Of a stretch of 22,530 bases of DNA, positions 7,126-20,400 are shown in pieces. The number at the start of each line of letters is the position of its first letter. The first letter of the stretch is position 1. The notes beneath the pieces are model-generated. The model was not told where the DNA came from. It saw only the letters and a list, made by a program, of their open reading frames with translations, and searched no databases. Position numbers and translations under genes: made by a program. Source of the DNA: Silene noctiflora (Eukaryota > Streptophyta > Magnoliopsida > Caryophyllales > Caryophyllaceae); assembly GCA_009801015.1 (NCBI GenBank), contig VHZZ01007887.1, forward strand, positions 40,674 through 63,203. Direction: 5' to 3'.

Positions 7126-10100
7126 ATGATGAAATTCGAAGATTTTCTAATGCAGTCAACCGAACAGCAGAGCCGAAGAATTGCGCTTGAGGAAGAGGTA
7201 ACATCTTACCCCCACATGGCTTACAACCTGCAATTTACAACTTACATGTCAGTAAAGTCTTTGAATGGTAGCCAAAACACGAATTCAGAACCTGACTCGA
7301 CTATTGAGTGGTTTCATGAATTGTTTTTGCATCGGGTTTCTTACAGCTATATTTTGGATACTTCAATTATCTGATTATGTCTTCGGCAGGTTGAAGAGCT
7401 GCAAGGGAGGCTAGATGGGGAGCTGACGTTAAACAGTGTTCTAAGATATGCATTAAAAGGGCCTCTCCTTTCTTACCCTTCCTTTTCAGCTCTTCTTCCC
7501 ATGAAGGTAATCATCTACTAGTACTAAGCACTTAAAGATAATTCAGTACAATCTTTTGAAAAACATAATAACCCGTGCCACAACTGCACACCACAGTGCT
7601 GATTTTACAGTCAAACTCAAAATACTAGCATCCCTGAAAGCTACTTCAGTGGCTGACATATTTATTAGCTTGGGAGTAAGTAGGTTTAACCCAATTAACT
7701 TCCCTGTTAATTTTTCGATGGAAAGATCAGCTCAACTAAGCCAATTCACTCGTGTAAGCTATCTTCATACCCACTGCCAATTTGGCATTTACGTCCTATT
7801 GATACTGTTCCCCTTCCTCAGGAATTGGCGACAATTTCACAAAACTAGCTTGAACCACTTGCTGAAAAAAAAAAAAAAAAAAAAGTAACTACACCAGCTA
7901 CTATATGTATAGTGTTGCAAAGTTGATGTTAGGGTTACCTGAACTTGGTGTAGGTACGGATGCTTCTGACAGAACTAGAAATTGTAGAGAAGGAAATTGG
8001 TTGCCTCGAAACTAGGCTTGGAAAGTTGAAAATAAGCTTATACAGAGAGAAGAAGCTCAACTTAGAGGCGGGGGTAATGCAGCCTAGACTAAGTCATCAC
8101 CACAGACGAAAAACTCTAGAGGAAGGCAGGCTATCACTAAACTCTATCTCCGACATGCCAACCTGCTCTTCTGCAAGGTTCAAAGGTCAGCGAGAACCAC
8201 GCCCTAGCATCTCTCTAGTCATTTTTATTGGATGTAAAATGCCATTCTATACTACCCCTTCCAGTCATTTGGATTTCCTCCGTTGTCCTTTTTAGGACAG
8301 TCAATTCAATACAGTACATTTCCTTTCAGGTCAAAAGTTATACAAAATATCCCATGTGAAAGTGGCTGCACTCTTTCCTAACATACTTTCCATCTCCTAA
8401 CAAAAACTTCGGTCAAATAGTAAATTTAGTGAATCCAGGTAAATAGAGGGAGTAACAATTGACTATGAAAAAGGACACATTAAAGAGATAGCAGGGGGTC
8501 CTCAATCTATGTTCTCATTTGCACCTTGGTTTTGAAACCAGAAAAAACTGAGAATGGATCCCTGAGAATTATTGGAACAAAGCAGAATGTCATACCTCCT
8601 GAAGCCGGAAGGGAGGAGCCAAACAAAATCTCTGAAGAGCTACTCCAGTGTTTGATAAAGATTTTTCTGAAAATGAAACAAATGCCATCAGAAGGCGAGA
8701 GAACAACTTCTGATTCCAAGCATACTCCAAACTGTATAAACTCCAGAGGAATTTCATCGAAAACAACATTTAGCTGCAAAGCAAGATCACATTCCACCAT
8801 AGGTAACCCAACTTTCGACTCATATGAATTACCAGATTCTGCTAGCAAAGCAATGACTGTTAGGGCATACAAGAACCTTCTCCAGATCACTCGAAGTTCG
8901 CTGACAACATCAAAGATTTCAGATTCTTACCCGGCCACCAGAAAACTGAGGTATCTTCCAATCCCTTAATCAATTGAATGATTACAATAATGAGATGATA
9001 ATATTGGGATTTTTACCAGGGTTTTGCTACAAAAACTATGCTATGTGGATTTGACATTCTTGAGCCACAAGCAAAAGTTAGCTTTCTGGGTTAACATCTA
9101 TAATGCCTGTGTAATGCATGTACTGTAAGATATCTTCTCCCATAACAAGTCAAAATAATGAACAAAACTAAGGCACTGAAACTTTTTTTTCTTATTCGGT
9201 GAAATACAGGCTTACTTACAACATGGTCTACCATCCACACAGGAAAAAATGTTGACACTCTTGAACAAGGTTGGTTGCCCACTAGTCCGTCCATCTTTTT
9301 ACTAAGCCTAACAGTTACATAAATGTATGGCGAACACTATAGTATGAGCACAACTCAAGAATGATAACAGAAAGCAATGACTAAATGTACATTTTTGAAT
9401 CAGGCTGCGCTAAATGTTGGTGGCATAGTGCTGAATGCTCTGGCTATTGAGCATTACCTTCTCCGTCATCCTGTTGACTCAAAACATGTAAGTGGTCAGT
9501 CGTTAAGCTTCTGATACAAATACTTTGACCAAAAGTAACCCTTAGAAATAATTAATTTAAAAGTTGATGAACATACCTTCTGACCTTTCTCATAAATATA
9601 TACAATGAATTAATCTCACCCAAAAATAGATGAACAATAGATGGCAATAACTCTGAGTATTACATTACTAACAAAGTTTCCAGCAAACAAAGAAGAGTTT
9701 CTGGCCGGGAATTTACAAACAATTACCTGACATCCAATTCAATGCTTCAGGATCCGACAGATGAGAAGGAAATGCTATTGCGGCGTGTCTATGGACTACA
9801 GTATCCAGAACCTAACATAACCTTTGCCTTATGTCGCGGCAACTGGTCTTCCCCAGCGGTGAGCTAAATCATACACTTGTCTAATAATTCACCTGACTTT
9901 ATCACTAAACATGATTCAAGCAAGTAACAAGTAATTGCAATTCCCATTTCCAGCTGTCGGTGTACACTCCAGATGAAGTGGTTAACCAATTGAGTCAAGC
10001 AAAAGTTGAATACTTGGAAGCCTTTGTGAAAGTGACGAGTAAGAAGAAGATCATGGTACCCAAACTCCTTCAGTGGCACATGCAAGATTTTGCAGATGAC

Positions 10101-10262
10101 ATGGAATCACTAATAGAATGGCTTTACAGTCAATTGCCACCAAAAGGGTTACTAAAGAAAGAAATATTGAATTGCCTCGAAGAGGAAACAAAACATTCAG
10201 CAGGAAAAATGATTGAAATTATACCATATGAATATGAGTTTCGATACTTGCTACCACACTAG
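7126..10262 (+). CDS. MIP1-type leucine zipper plus DUF547 domain protein, 9 exons, 496 aa
   Basis: Exons: 7126-7197, 7390-7506, 7954-8185, 8542-8950, 9020-9119, 9210-9269, 9404-9487, 9751-9858, 9954-10262. Introns are GT..AG and the joined 1491-nt frame is open to TAG. Residues ~15-105 are charged and leucine-heptad rich (IALEEEVEELQGRLDGEL, then LLTELEIVEKEIGCLETRLG), the coiled coil named Lzipper-MIP1. Residues ~106-275 are Ser-rich linker with NKISEELLQCLIKIFLKM. Residues ~277-415 are DUF547: VLLQKLCYVDLTFLSHKQ, LAFWVNIYNACVMH, AALNVGGIVLNALAIEHYL, EPNITFALCRGNWSSPAL. The tail carries IMVPKLLQWHMQDFA and ends YEFRYLLPH, as in plant homologs. The molecular function of DUF547 is unknown; relatives bind partners through the coiled coil. 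ATG at 7126 (or 7129) is the first in frame. Convergent with the AP-3 beta gene. Confidence 0.9.
7507..7953 (+). other. Intron 2 of the DUF547 gene, with A20 run
   Basis: 447-bp intron. It contains an uninterrupted run of 20 A at 7865-7884. No element with a target duplication could be tied to that run. Confidence 0.7.
8255..8452. mobile_element. Decayed Stowaway-like MITE in intron 3 of the DUF547 gene
   Basis: The segment opens CCCCTTCCAGTCATTTGG and ends ATAGAGGGAG, with TA at 8253-8254 and 8453-8454. Ends are degenerate versions of CTCCCTCC. It fills 198 of the 356 bp of intron 3, so much of the intron is transposon-derived if the call is right. Confidence 0.45.
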
Positions 10263-11401
10263 ACGAAAAAGGAACTAAAAAGAAGTAATTGACAGAACGG
10301 TCAGCACGTAACAGGCACCCAAACGATTCAACTGCAACAGGAGCAACAATGAAATTTATACTGATTTCACGTTGTTAGGTATTTATAGATCACGAGGGAG
10401 CCAATCTATGTCTGAAATTACATAGAAGACCTTACTATGGCTATCTTATATTAGACCATTACAGAAGCTGTTGTACATGCAAAGTACAGCTAACCAACAT
10501 CCTAATTGACATTTGTTCCCTCTTCTCTTGGGAATGACTTTCTGTAAGATAATAATTCATGCACTCTATTATTCCTCTTAACAGAATCGCCATGCACAAT
10601 GCATTATACAGTTTGTTCTGTTGTTACCATAGTTTACTACTACCAAGCATAAGAAAAGAGAAAACCAAGCAGCTCACAACTTTACAAGTCATGCCAATGA
10701 CAGCAACAAAGCCTTAACCGAAAAAAATTTGTAGTTCAAATAATTAGCAGGAGTAAACCAATGAGTAAAAAATTACGGAATTTACTATCTGCAAGGACTG
10801 TGCTACACATACAAGAAGTAACTACAATACTAAAATAGCAGGTTAGAGTTAATGTAAACCCCTGCAGTTAACTTCTTAAGCACCCATACAGATGGCTAAA
10901 CTGCTAGAGCTACAAACGATAGAAAGGTTTCATCAACTTGCCATGAAGTCATGACTTCATGTGCATAAAATGCGAGACACCCAGTTGAAAAGAAGGTTTA
11001 AGGTTGGAAACAATTGGTAGCCCTTCTGATTCCTAGACTTTGCTCTGGCAAGAAACTCCAACAAGTGCTGCCCTTTTCACCTTGATAGAAAACCAGCTAG
11101 CAGAAGCCGGCAAAATAAGACCAGACACTGAGGTTACTGACATCTAGAGCAATCAATGTGCACACAGCTTCTTGCAATGATAGAAAATCATAAAAGTACA
11201 AAAAGCCCTCAAGTTGGAGAAGTAAAAACTTAATGTGATGGTACTAATGAAGAGTTTAAAATATTTCAACTCATGTAAATGTATCTACAAGGCTCAATTA
11301 CAAAAGGAGCAGGACAGAAAAGAAGCAAATCGGGGAAAAATAGATCAGAAAACATTCTTGTCTTGTCAACAAATCAAACTCTATGCGAAGCATCAGACGG
11401 T
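10263..11401. other. Convergent intergenic region, 3' UTRs of both genes
   Basis: 1139 bp between the stop of the DUF547 gene (+) and the stop of the AP-3 beta gene (-). No coding region or repeat is recognised. It must hold both 3' ends; I did not assign poly(A) sites. Confidence 0.6.
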
Positions 11402-14400
11402 CTATTCAACTAGAAAATTTACAATCCTGTTTAACAAGTTCAGACCAAATACAGTCTCTTCACAGTTGACTTTCACACACACACTCAGTGGTTCTGAGCA
11501 ATTACCTTCAACGGTAATGCTAATCAAGCAAGGGGCAGACGTGCTCAGTATCTCAGAACTGAACCGTAAACACAGACCTGATGCATCATCAAGCTTTGAC
11601 GACAGTGGAAAATCTGCAGATACAAGAAAAAGTTTTGCATTGCTAAGCATCTTTAGGGCTATGCTCTCACAGATTAGAAGAATAGAATCTTTTGTCTGGG
11701 TATCGTCACTTGCATCCTTATTTAGCTCCGCAATGTGGTCAGCATAGGTGCACCTGGCATTAAAGGCAACATAAATTAACACTGAACTGAACTAATAACT
11801 TGGCCACCACTGCTAAGAAAGATGCTTGTCAAGTGCATTGTGATACAACACATACAATAGAGCAGAAGTACAACAGTCAACAGGAACATAATGAATCGCA
11901 TTACCAATGCTTGCCCATTCGAAATTCACATTTGACTAAAGGCACAAAACAAGTTGCAGATAAAAGTCATTTTAACAGATTCCCAGGCATAACTGGGATT
12001 ACTGCGAGTTACAAAGTTGACAAACTGCAAACCAATTACAAAGGACTTCACTTACATGCAAAGGAGTGAAAAGTGGACCCATACAATATACAGAGTAGCT
12101 GACCGCTAAATTAGACGCAGATAATGCCTGTAACAACTAGCAATTCTTCATTTTTCCAAAGGTATTTAGACTATTTCCACAAAACAAAACTAGCAATTCT
12201 TCAGTTTTCAAAAGATATATAGACTACTTCCACAAAATAAAACTAGCAATTCTTAAGTTTTCAAAAGATATATAGACTACTTCTACAAAACAGACTTTTG
12301 TGGATCTTTCAAATTTCAGATGTTGTCTTGGAATTCCTCATAAACTTTTAGTTTAAGAAAAAATATCCGACAATGCCATAATAGAAAAATACAAATCAAG
12401 TAACCTGGAAACAGCTATTGTACATTTTACACTTGTTTTTTTTTTTGGCAGAATTTACAGTTGTAAGGGGACAAGCGGAGCAAAACAAGTTAGGCACTCA
12501 GTCAAAACAGCCAACTAGATAAATAAGCAATGAAGAAAGAAACAGTCCATCAAGTGCAATACCTTCTCACATATTCAAACATCCCTGGAAGTTGAGATTC
12601 CTTATTCTTGAAAGCTAAGACGTCCATCTCAAGGGGCTTAATGAAATATCCAATGTCGGGCCGCAACTTGACAGAATACTTCTTGCCATTGCACCATAAT
12701 GACAATTTCAAGGGCAGTAGATGATGATGAAATCGGACATGAAGGATTCTTCTCTCCATGTAGCCAGGTCCAAGAGTATCAATTTCTTCCATCGGAACCA
12801 GTGTTGGAACATCATCCTCAGACGGAGGTGACCTAATACATCAATTACCCAGTAAATCTCTTGTGAAAAAGCCAAGTAGTTAGAAGGATGCTTAGAGGAA
12901 TCAAACATGGATAGTCATACATAAGTACATACAAATACACCCTTTTATTCTTTGGAATCACCCCATTTGATCTCGGCAAAAAGATATAAGAGAGCAAGAA
13001 TGGCAGATTCTCGGGGTCAAAGAGGAACAATGGCGGCTAACAAGTATATATCAAATTATCAATACATGTTTCGAATTATAATGGTGAAACAGACATTTCG
13101 GGTTAAAACTTCATCAAATTTAAGAAGTAGCAGTTCCACTGAAATGACCAAAATGGGAAAAAGGAAAAACACCAGATGACCAGAGACCAGAGAGAATTGG
13201 AGGGACTATTACATAACCAGTCTCAGTCAACAGTCAACACTCTTCAAATCTGATCCATCAGAATGGAAACATTTTACCATAATGCTTTTAAAAGAAAAGA
13301 CTCGAAGAACATGCTCCAGACTATAGCTCCTAAAGGTCAGTGAGCCAAGGGTATGAGTGCACTCTCTTCTTTATGGAAAAAAGCTGATGACCAAATCAGA
13401 TCCATAAAATGTTTGCAAACGGATGAAAGTGAAGATTAAAAAGCCATTGATGCACTCCATGTTTCCATGTAGAGCTATAACCTCCTTCCACCTCTATCCC
13501 GATTTTGAAATCTTGATATTGCTTCACCAATACATCCACAGTTAGCTGTGTCTTACTGTAAAACTACTCTTTCACTTCTTATCACAGGTTCTTTGGTATC
13601 ATACCTACCTAGAGGATCGACCTTGCGGGATTTACCACTTCTATGATTTAAGGTCTCTCAGTTGCTAATCATAGCTCATACTTCTAAAAGCTGTAATAAA
13701 AAAATGTCTTATGATGCCATCAACAAAAAAAATGTCGTGAATTGTGATAGTCATACCTCTCTGTCGTCACCGATGCTTGGTCCGACAAATTTGCACCTCT
13801 ACTGGATCCCTCGTCCACCAAAGATACCTTTGATAAAGGTTGATTAGAGGAATTATGGAAAGAAACCTCCACACAAATTAGGAGTGGTGAGATGTTTGAT
13901 ATCTGAGAAGAAAATGTATATTCCACCTTCAGGCCCTGGCCACTAGCAGTATCAAGAAGAACATACGTTTTAGGCTTAGCTTGGCTACCAAGATCACCAA
14001 TAGAGATTCTGGCAGATCTCTGAACGTTATCGCCTGTAGATGTTTTGAGGTCCCGGTCTAAGCCAATGGGCTGCTCAACCAACCATGACTCCAGAGCACT
14101 CTTAGACATCACATCCTCCATTCCACCAGATCCATAATGGATATTACTATTATCAGCAGCACCATCCTGCCTTTCTAATGCATTTTCAGCATCTCCAATC
14201 TGGATCAATGGACCAGCACTATCATCAGCTTCACTTACAGATTCATTCTGTTTGCTGTCATAGCTAGCATTTGAGTCATGATCAGAACTATAATCAGATT
14301 CACCTTCCTCGGAACCCGATAATGTCTCAGAATCATCAGTTATCTCAGAGCCACTTGAATTTTCAGTTCCTAGGAACGAGTCTTGACCCCCATCAGCTAA

Positions 14401-17400
14401 AGGCAAACTGCAAGGTTTTGGGAGAGGTTCATAACCTGGTGCGGCATGTAGAACTACTTGTGAAAGAGATCCAGGAAGATAGAATCTTGAACTTAAGGGA
14501 GGGGAAGACGGTGAGCCCTTTGGGGGGACAAATAATTTTCTTGCAATAAGCTTGGTTGCTTCCTCCTTTACGGAATCAGAGATTACCCCATGAATATCAG
14601 TATCCAGAAAGCCTGGCAATATCTTTGATAAAGCTCGGGCTCGATCACGTACATCATAGTTCATGTCACATTTTGCTAGCTCAAAAATGAAACTTACAAT
14701 TCTTTTTACTGTCGTTCGATCATCTCCTTTAGCAGAAAAGGATATCTGGATTAAAATCAAGTGAGGTTTCAGGCATGAAAAGATAATACTTATGTAAACA
14801 CCAGGAAAATTGGACATGAGTTCCCCAAGTGTTCGGTGAAACAGCAAAAGTGAGCATACGATAATACCACATTTTACAAGAATTACATTCTTATATCAGA
14901 AGTGCTTGAGCAAGAGGAAATGTAAAGAACAGAAGGCATTAACATATTAAAACCCAACAATCACCGCATAGGTTACACAGAAATAATTGAGAGACCAGAA
15001 GACATTAAACTGGGTGTAAGTGTGCAAGTGTATAGCAATCCAGAGTTCAAGTGCTGGAGCACATTTCAAGTCAGCCTTATCCTTCAGGTTCAAAATCCCT
15101 TCTATTCAGAAACTCCCACTAGTTCCCGAGACATCCCAAGAATGCAACCTTATATAAAAATCTTTCTATTAACAGTAAAAGAAATTCAAAAGAAAGAAAA
15201 GATAGCAGTAGCGTACAATAGTGTGTACAAGGGACAGTTGATTTTGACTAACCTTGACAGAGGTATTAAGAATCTGGAGCTTTGTTTCAGGTGACTCTGA
15301 ACTGAAGCAATAAGCAAGATACTTCAGTATCACGGTTAGCATCAATGGAATTCTTTCTCCTATAGAATTGTATTCTCCAACCATCCATATAATTATTGCT
15401 CGTGCGGCAGGTACCTTGACTGCATCTAAACTTCGAGCGAGTTGAATAATTACCTTCAAATTTGAGCGATCAAGAACATCAAAACAACACAAGTCAGAAT
15501 GTCAGTCAACAGACTCCATAATAATAAATGCTCTTAGAATCAAGTGCTTGAGATTTTAAAACAATTATCAGCAGCATATTACCCAAACCTTTCCATTTTG
15601 CTCTGACGAGTCATATGGTAACAGCTAGTTTAAACAACCTCTCAACCAGTATAACACATACAAAGATGAAAGAAGCCCATTTGCTAGTTCAAGTCACATA
15701 AATCTTCTATTTTTTGTTTACTCCCTCTATCCGATCATTTCTTTACATTTTCTTATTTGGGTTGTTTCAATTATTTCATTACGTTTCCATTTTAAGTATG
15801 CAAAAGTTGCTTTTTCTTCTCATGTGCATGTTACTTTTTTCTCTTAAATCCTTGGTCTTTGTGCCAAAAGCAAACATACAGAATTGACTTGGGCGGAGGG
15901 AGTCTCACTCTAATAGAGAGAAATGAATTACAGCTGTACGGCATATGTAACATGATACATGACTAGCCCACCTTGTCATGACTTAATGGATCTTGATTTA
16001 TGATGGCTTTAACGGACATCACTGCCTGGATCAGAACTCCAGCTTCTTCATCCACAACATTTGTTTCACCAGTTATAGATTCTGCAGTTGGTGTTTTTAT
16101 AATAAGTAATTTAATGTAATACCAGGTAGATACAAAAGAAAGGAGCCACTAAAGTTTCCAAGTAGAAAGAGCAGGTCGTGACAGACCCATTTTCACAAGT
16201 GACAAAAGACTTTCCAAGCATAGGTCAGCAAATTTTGCAAGACGCTGCGCACATAACCCAATCGCAGCAACAGTATCAGCCGCAAATCTTCTGTCTGGGT
16301 CTTTTATATAATCCTGCCAACAGGAAACTAGTACTTAGAATATGCGTACACAACAGTGACAAAGCAAAATTACTAAAGGCAAATGAGAAAATACGATGAA
16401 GCGTCCCCGTAGGTATTGAAGGTAAGGAAAAGATAAGATACCTGAAATTCCTGGAAAATGCAAGGAATTGACAATTCTGTTGCAATCAAAGAGAGAACTT
16501 CAAGCTTCAAAGCTTTTATTGGGTAAGTCTCGGACGTCGATATAAAAAAATCTTCGTAGTAGTCGGAAAAGAGAGAAGGAATGACTTTAGCAAAAATTTG
16601 AATATTGCAAAGAACCTGAATAAGCAAAGGACAAAATCAGTGACAACGTCTAGAAGAATAATCTACTAATCAGTATCAAAGACAGCATATTGTCAATTAA
16701 TATCATTCTGTTTACACCCAACTCCTTCCTAATATGCAGGGGATCGGATCCTAATCTCGACTGCCCCAATTAAAAATTGTAAGATGGGAGCGGGGTAAAC
16801 CCACTGGTTCTTTTCTTTTTTGTCCTTTTAGGGGTTGGGAGGCCAGTCCTGGGTCAGATATGGGTGGGCTAAGGTTTCCGTTCTTACCCATGGTACCAAG
16901 GATAAAACAAAACAAAAAGATGCTAAATAAAAAGTAGAAAAGTAATATCAAACTTCAAAACATACAAAGGGCTGAAATTTGAATATAGACCTACACGAAC
17001 GCTCATGTCCAATCAGGAAACATGAATCATTGATAATTGTGCTGTCGCATAGGAAATAAATTGAGTGAAATTTAAGGTTATGTTTGGATAGGTGGATCTA
17101 GAGGGAAAAGGAGGAAACAGAAAGGGAGAGAGTTAATTTCCTTTGTTTGGTTAGCAAAACTGATGTGGAGAGAATTGAAAAAGGGGGGGGGGGGGGGGGG
17201 GGGGGGGAAGAGAGAGATTGGATACTTCTATCTCCTTAAAGGGAAGATTTGGACGTCAAACTCACTTCATCTATTTCCCCTCTTTTTGTAACCAAACACA
17301 CCCTAAGGGGATGGTTTAAGATATAAACCAAAATGGGGGATGGGAAAACCTACCACATACTTTGAGGCATTTGATGATCTTAACAAGAACAACAAAGGTT

Positions 17401-20400
17401 TCACAATTTTGTTCAATGTATCCTTGGGCGCCATTATCCAGTGCACTCCAGCAGCTGCAAGTACCACAGCGCTGTTCTGACTCCATAGCAGAGGTGATGT
17501 ACTCTTTAAAAGGATCTTCACATCATCATTCGCCTCACCTTGTGTGAAAGACGCATCATCAAAGTCCCGGATCATCCCTTTCCCGGTGCTTGATCTTGTT
17601 AAAAATTCATCCGGACCTTCAGTATATGACCTGGCAACCAAATCTGCTAATTCAGACTTGGAGTGCCCATCGACCAACTCACTAGCCTCAACCACATCTC
17701 CATTTGAATCACCCGTTTCAAACCTATTAGAGGGAGCAAATAGCACAGATTCTTTGGCAAGACCATGACTTGCGATCACAAAGCGCAACAGAATCCCAAT
17801 CAAGATAATCTGACCCCATTCTTCAACATCAGGGAGAGTTTCACAAAGCTTTCGATAGCTTTTTGCAATCAACCGCAAGTTATTTGGACATATTGAACTA
17901 AATGCAGCTGCAGCAGCTCCAATTACGCCAGGTGAATGGTCATTAAGTAGGATTCCGATAATCTGCAGAAGAAACTCTCCTCACATTTTTTTTTCCAATG
18001 AATAAAGATATGTAAATACAAGAAGTGCATGAGAGTACAACGAAAGCTAGAATGTAAAAAAATAATAAGTAATTTAGTCAGAACTGAAAAATACAAATGA
18101 AATAAACCATTCATCAAAGAAACCACAAAGGATTATGACATTTAAAATCAAGCAATCCACAAAGGATCATTTTTTCAATATCCGGAGATAATTGCAAAGA
18201 AAACAGTAGAAACAAGGAATGTGGCAGATCAGACAATCCCAGGGGAATCCGAATGATAAGGAAGAAAACATACCCAAATCTTTCATATAAATTACCTCTT
18301 CAACTGCAGAAGCATTTTCTTCTTGCCGCAAGTCATTTAACTTTGGAAGAGCATTGGCTGCACACTTTCTGACGTAGACAGAAGGATCTCTGGCACATTT
18401 GTTTACGGCAGCAATAACAAGAGGTGCAATGACATGTAGACGGATACCAGCCATAGTTCGAAGAGCCCATGCACGCACCAAAGGATTAGTGTCTCCCAAA
18501 TCCTTCTGAAAGTAATTGATGGACAACAATGCTTCATTTGGACGCCTGCAAGATTGTGCCAGATGGATAATACTTTCATCACTAGAATAGTAGTTTAGAA
18601 AAGAAGCTACATCAGCAGTTCAGCACTTGCTAGTAGGGTAACTGCCAATAGGATACATCTGCTAGCCAAAGAAAAATATTCCCAAGACAAAATGCTTGTT
18701 CAGGCATTGTAAAATAAAAATCCACCTAATATATGCCATTAAGTGCCACCCCCAATGCGCAGAGACATACAGTATTAGTATATCTTCTCTGGAACTAGAA
18801 CCACAATGAGTCTAAACATACTTTTTCAAGTACTGCCACTAGACAATGACATAATCATATTCCACAGAACTCTTCATGAAGAAATACACTGAATGAAATG
18901 ATTAGCTATGTGGTAACTCATAGAAAGATAAACCAACTGTTGTTTAAGGAAGCATACTTTTCAGCGTAATGGAGCAAGTACACATATACTAGCTTCTTCA
19001 CTTCCAAAGACTGCGATGCCACATTTTTCACAACCTACATTCGTAAACAAATACAAACACGTCTTATTAGATATAACCCAACAGAGTCAAACAATTTTGC
19101 AATAAAACCAAAGAAAATAAAACAACGCCTAACTGAGTTCCATCGTTAAAATAAGTAATCAGTAGCTCATTCTAAATAACTAGCAAATCCTTGTTTACTA
19201 AATAGAGGAGTAATTTAACAGCAATTGGCTAATAAGAAATATTCTTCTACTGTTCACCTCATCCATCACTATAACAACACCCACTGTCCAATTAGCCAAA
19301 TCACGCAATCAACTCTTACCGGTAAGCTCAAATCTATTGATAAACAAGTTCAGAAACCAAAGGAAACAAAGACAACATAGAGAATCAGAGTTCAATTACA
19401 TAGCTGAACACTGGCTACCGCCTAAATGTGGTAACAACTTTATAACAAACTAACAACAACGCTACACATATGACTCAGATGAAACTTTGATTTACCTAAT
19501 TTACCTACACCATCACTCCAACAAAACCTTGATCTAAGCAATCACCGCAATTCCGAGTTTCCGACACCATAACCACCAGTCCACCACCCCCACGCCATGA
19601 CCACCACCACCCCGGTGCATCCCCTCGCCATTAACGTGCCAATGGTACGTCGGGGTGCGTAGGTGCTCACCAACAACGGTAGGGTAGGAAAAGAGGAAAA
19701 AGTTTATGTTTATTTTTATATATACAAAAAAATGAACTTGATCATTTTACTAGAAATTCTAATGAACGTCCATCAATGAATTTCATCATCTTTGTGTTTC
19801 ATTGTTTACTAATATTCCATTAGTAGTCCCAAAATTGTAGTAGTCTTGTCCCACAAGAGTTATTGTGAAACCCGGGGCATGTAATAGGGTTGATTAATTC
19901 TTGAAGGAAAGTGTTTCGTGCATGATTCTACACAATATCCAAGAGTTGTATATTTCCGATTTCTATTTGTTGTTTCACTACTGGTTTCGACAATGTTGCT
20001 TAGCCCCGATAACCAACAAAACGCCTCAGTACTTAGAAAACTAACCTCGATCCTACAGGACCATAATTCTGTAGCTCAGACTAGCATCATAATATTAATA
20101 ATCTCAAATTCAGCTACAGACTAAACTAAAATACGCAAAATCAACCTCAAAAACAACAAAAATATTGTTATAACCTAAAATTGAGTAGTAATGCTGTAAA
20201 TTGGTACCTGAGGGAAGTAATTGGAGACATCAATGCCTTGAGCAATGAGAGCAAGCAGACGCTTGAGAGCTTCGCATTTTTCGGAGTCGAATTTGCTATC
20301 GAGTAGCGGTACGATACTGACGTCGTCAGGATCGTCATAAAGGTGGGCGTCTGTGCCGATTCTGAACACCATTGTTGACGCTTTGCTCAGCGAATCTGCC

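Noticed and set aside
6935..7129. ATG-started 64-aa frame before the DUF547 gene
   Set aside because: It is in a different frame from exon 1 and has no family similarity. At most it is an upstream ORF in the leader, which I cannot support.
7550..7884. SINE or processed retrocopy ending in the A20 run
   Set aside because: No Pol III A/B boxes and no target duplication flanking the segment; a simple A run is enough to explain it.
8507..8890. 127-aa open frame on the - strand
   Set aside because: It is antisense to exon 4 of the DUF547 gene, whose + strand frame joins the neighbouring exons and matches the family; the - frame has no recognisable features.
11235..11747. 170-aa open frame on the + strand
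   Set aside because: It overlaps exon 11 of AP-3 beta in antisense, and the - strand frame encodes the conserved adaptin ear, so this is a shadow.
12135..12293. CRISPR-like repeats
   Set aside because: Three directly adjacent 53-bp copies without unique spacers, in a plant intron.
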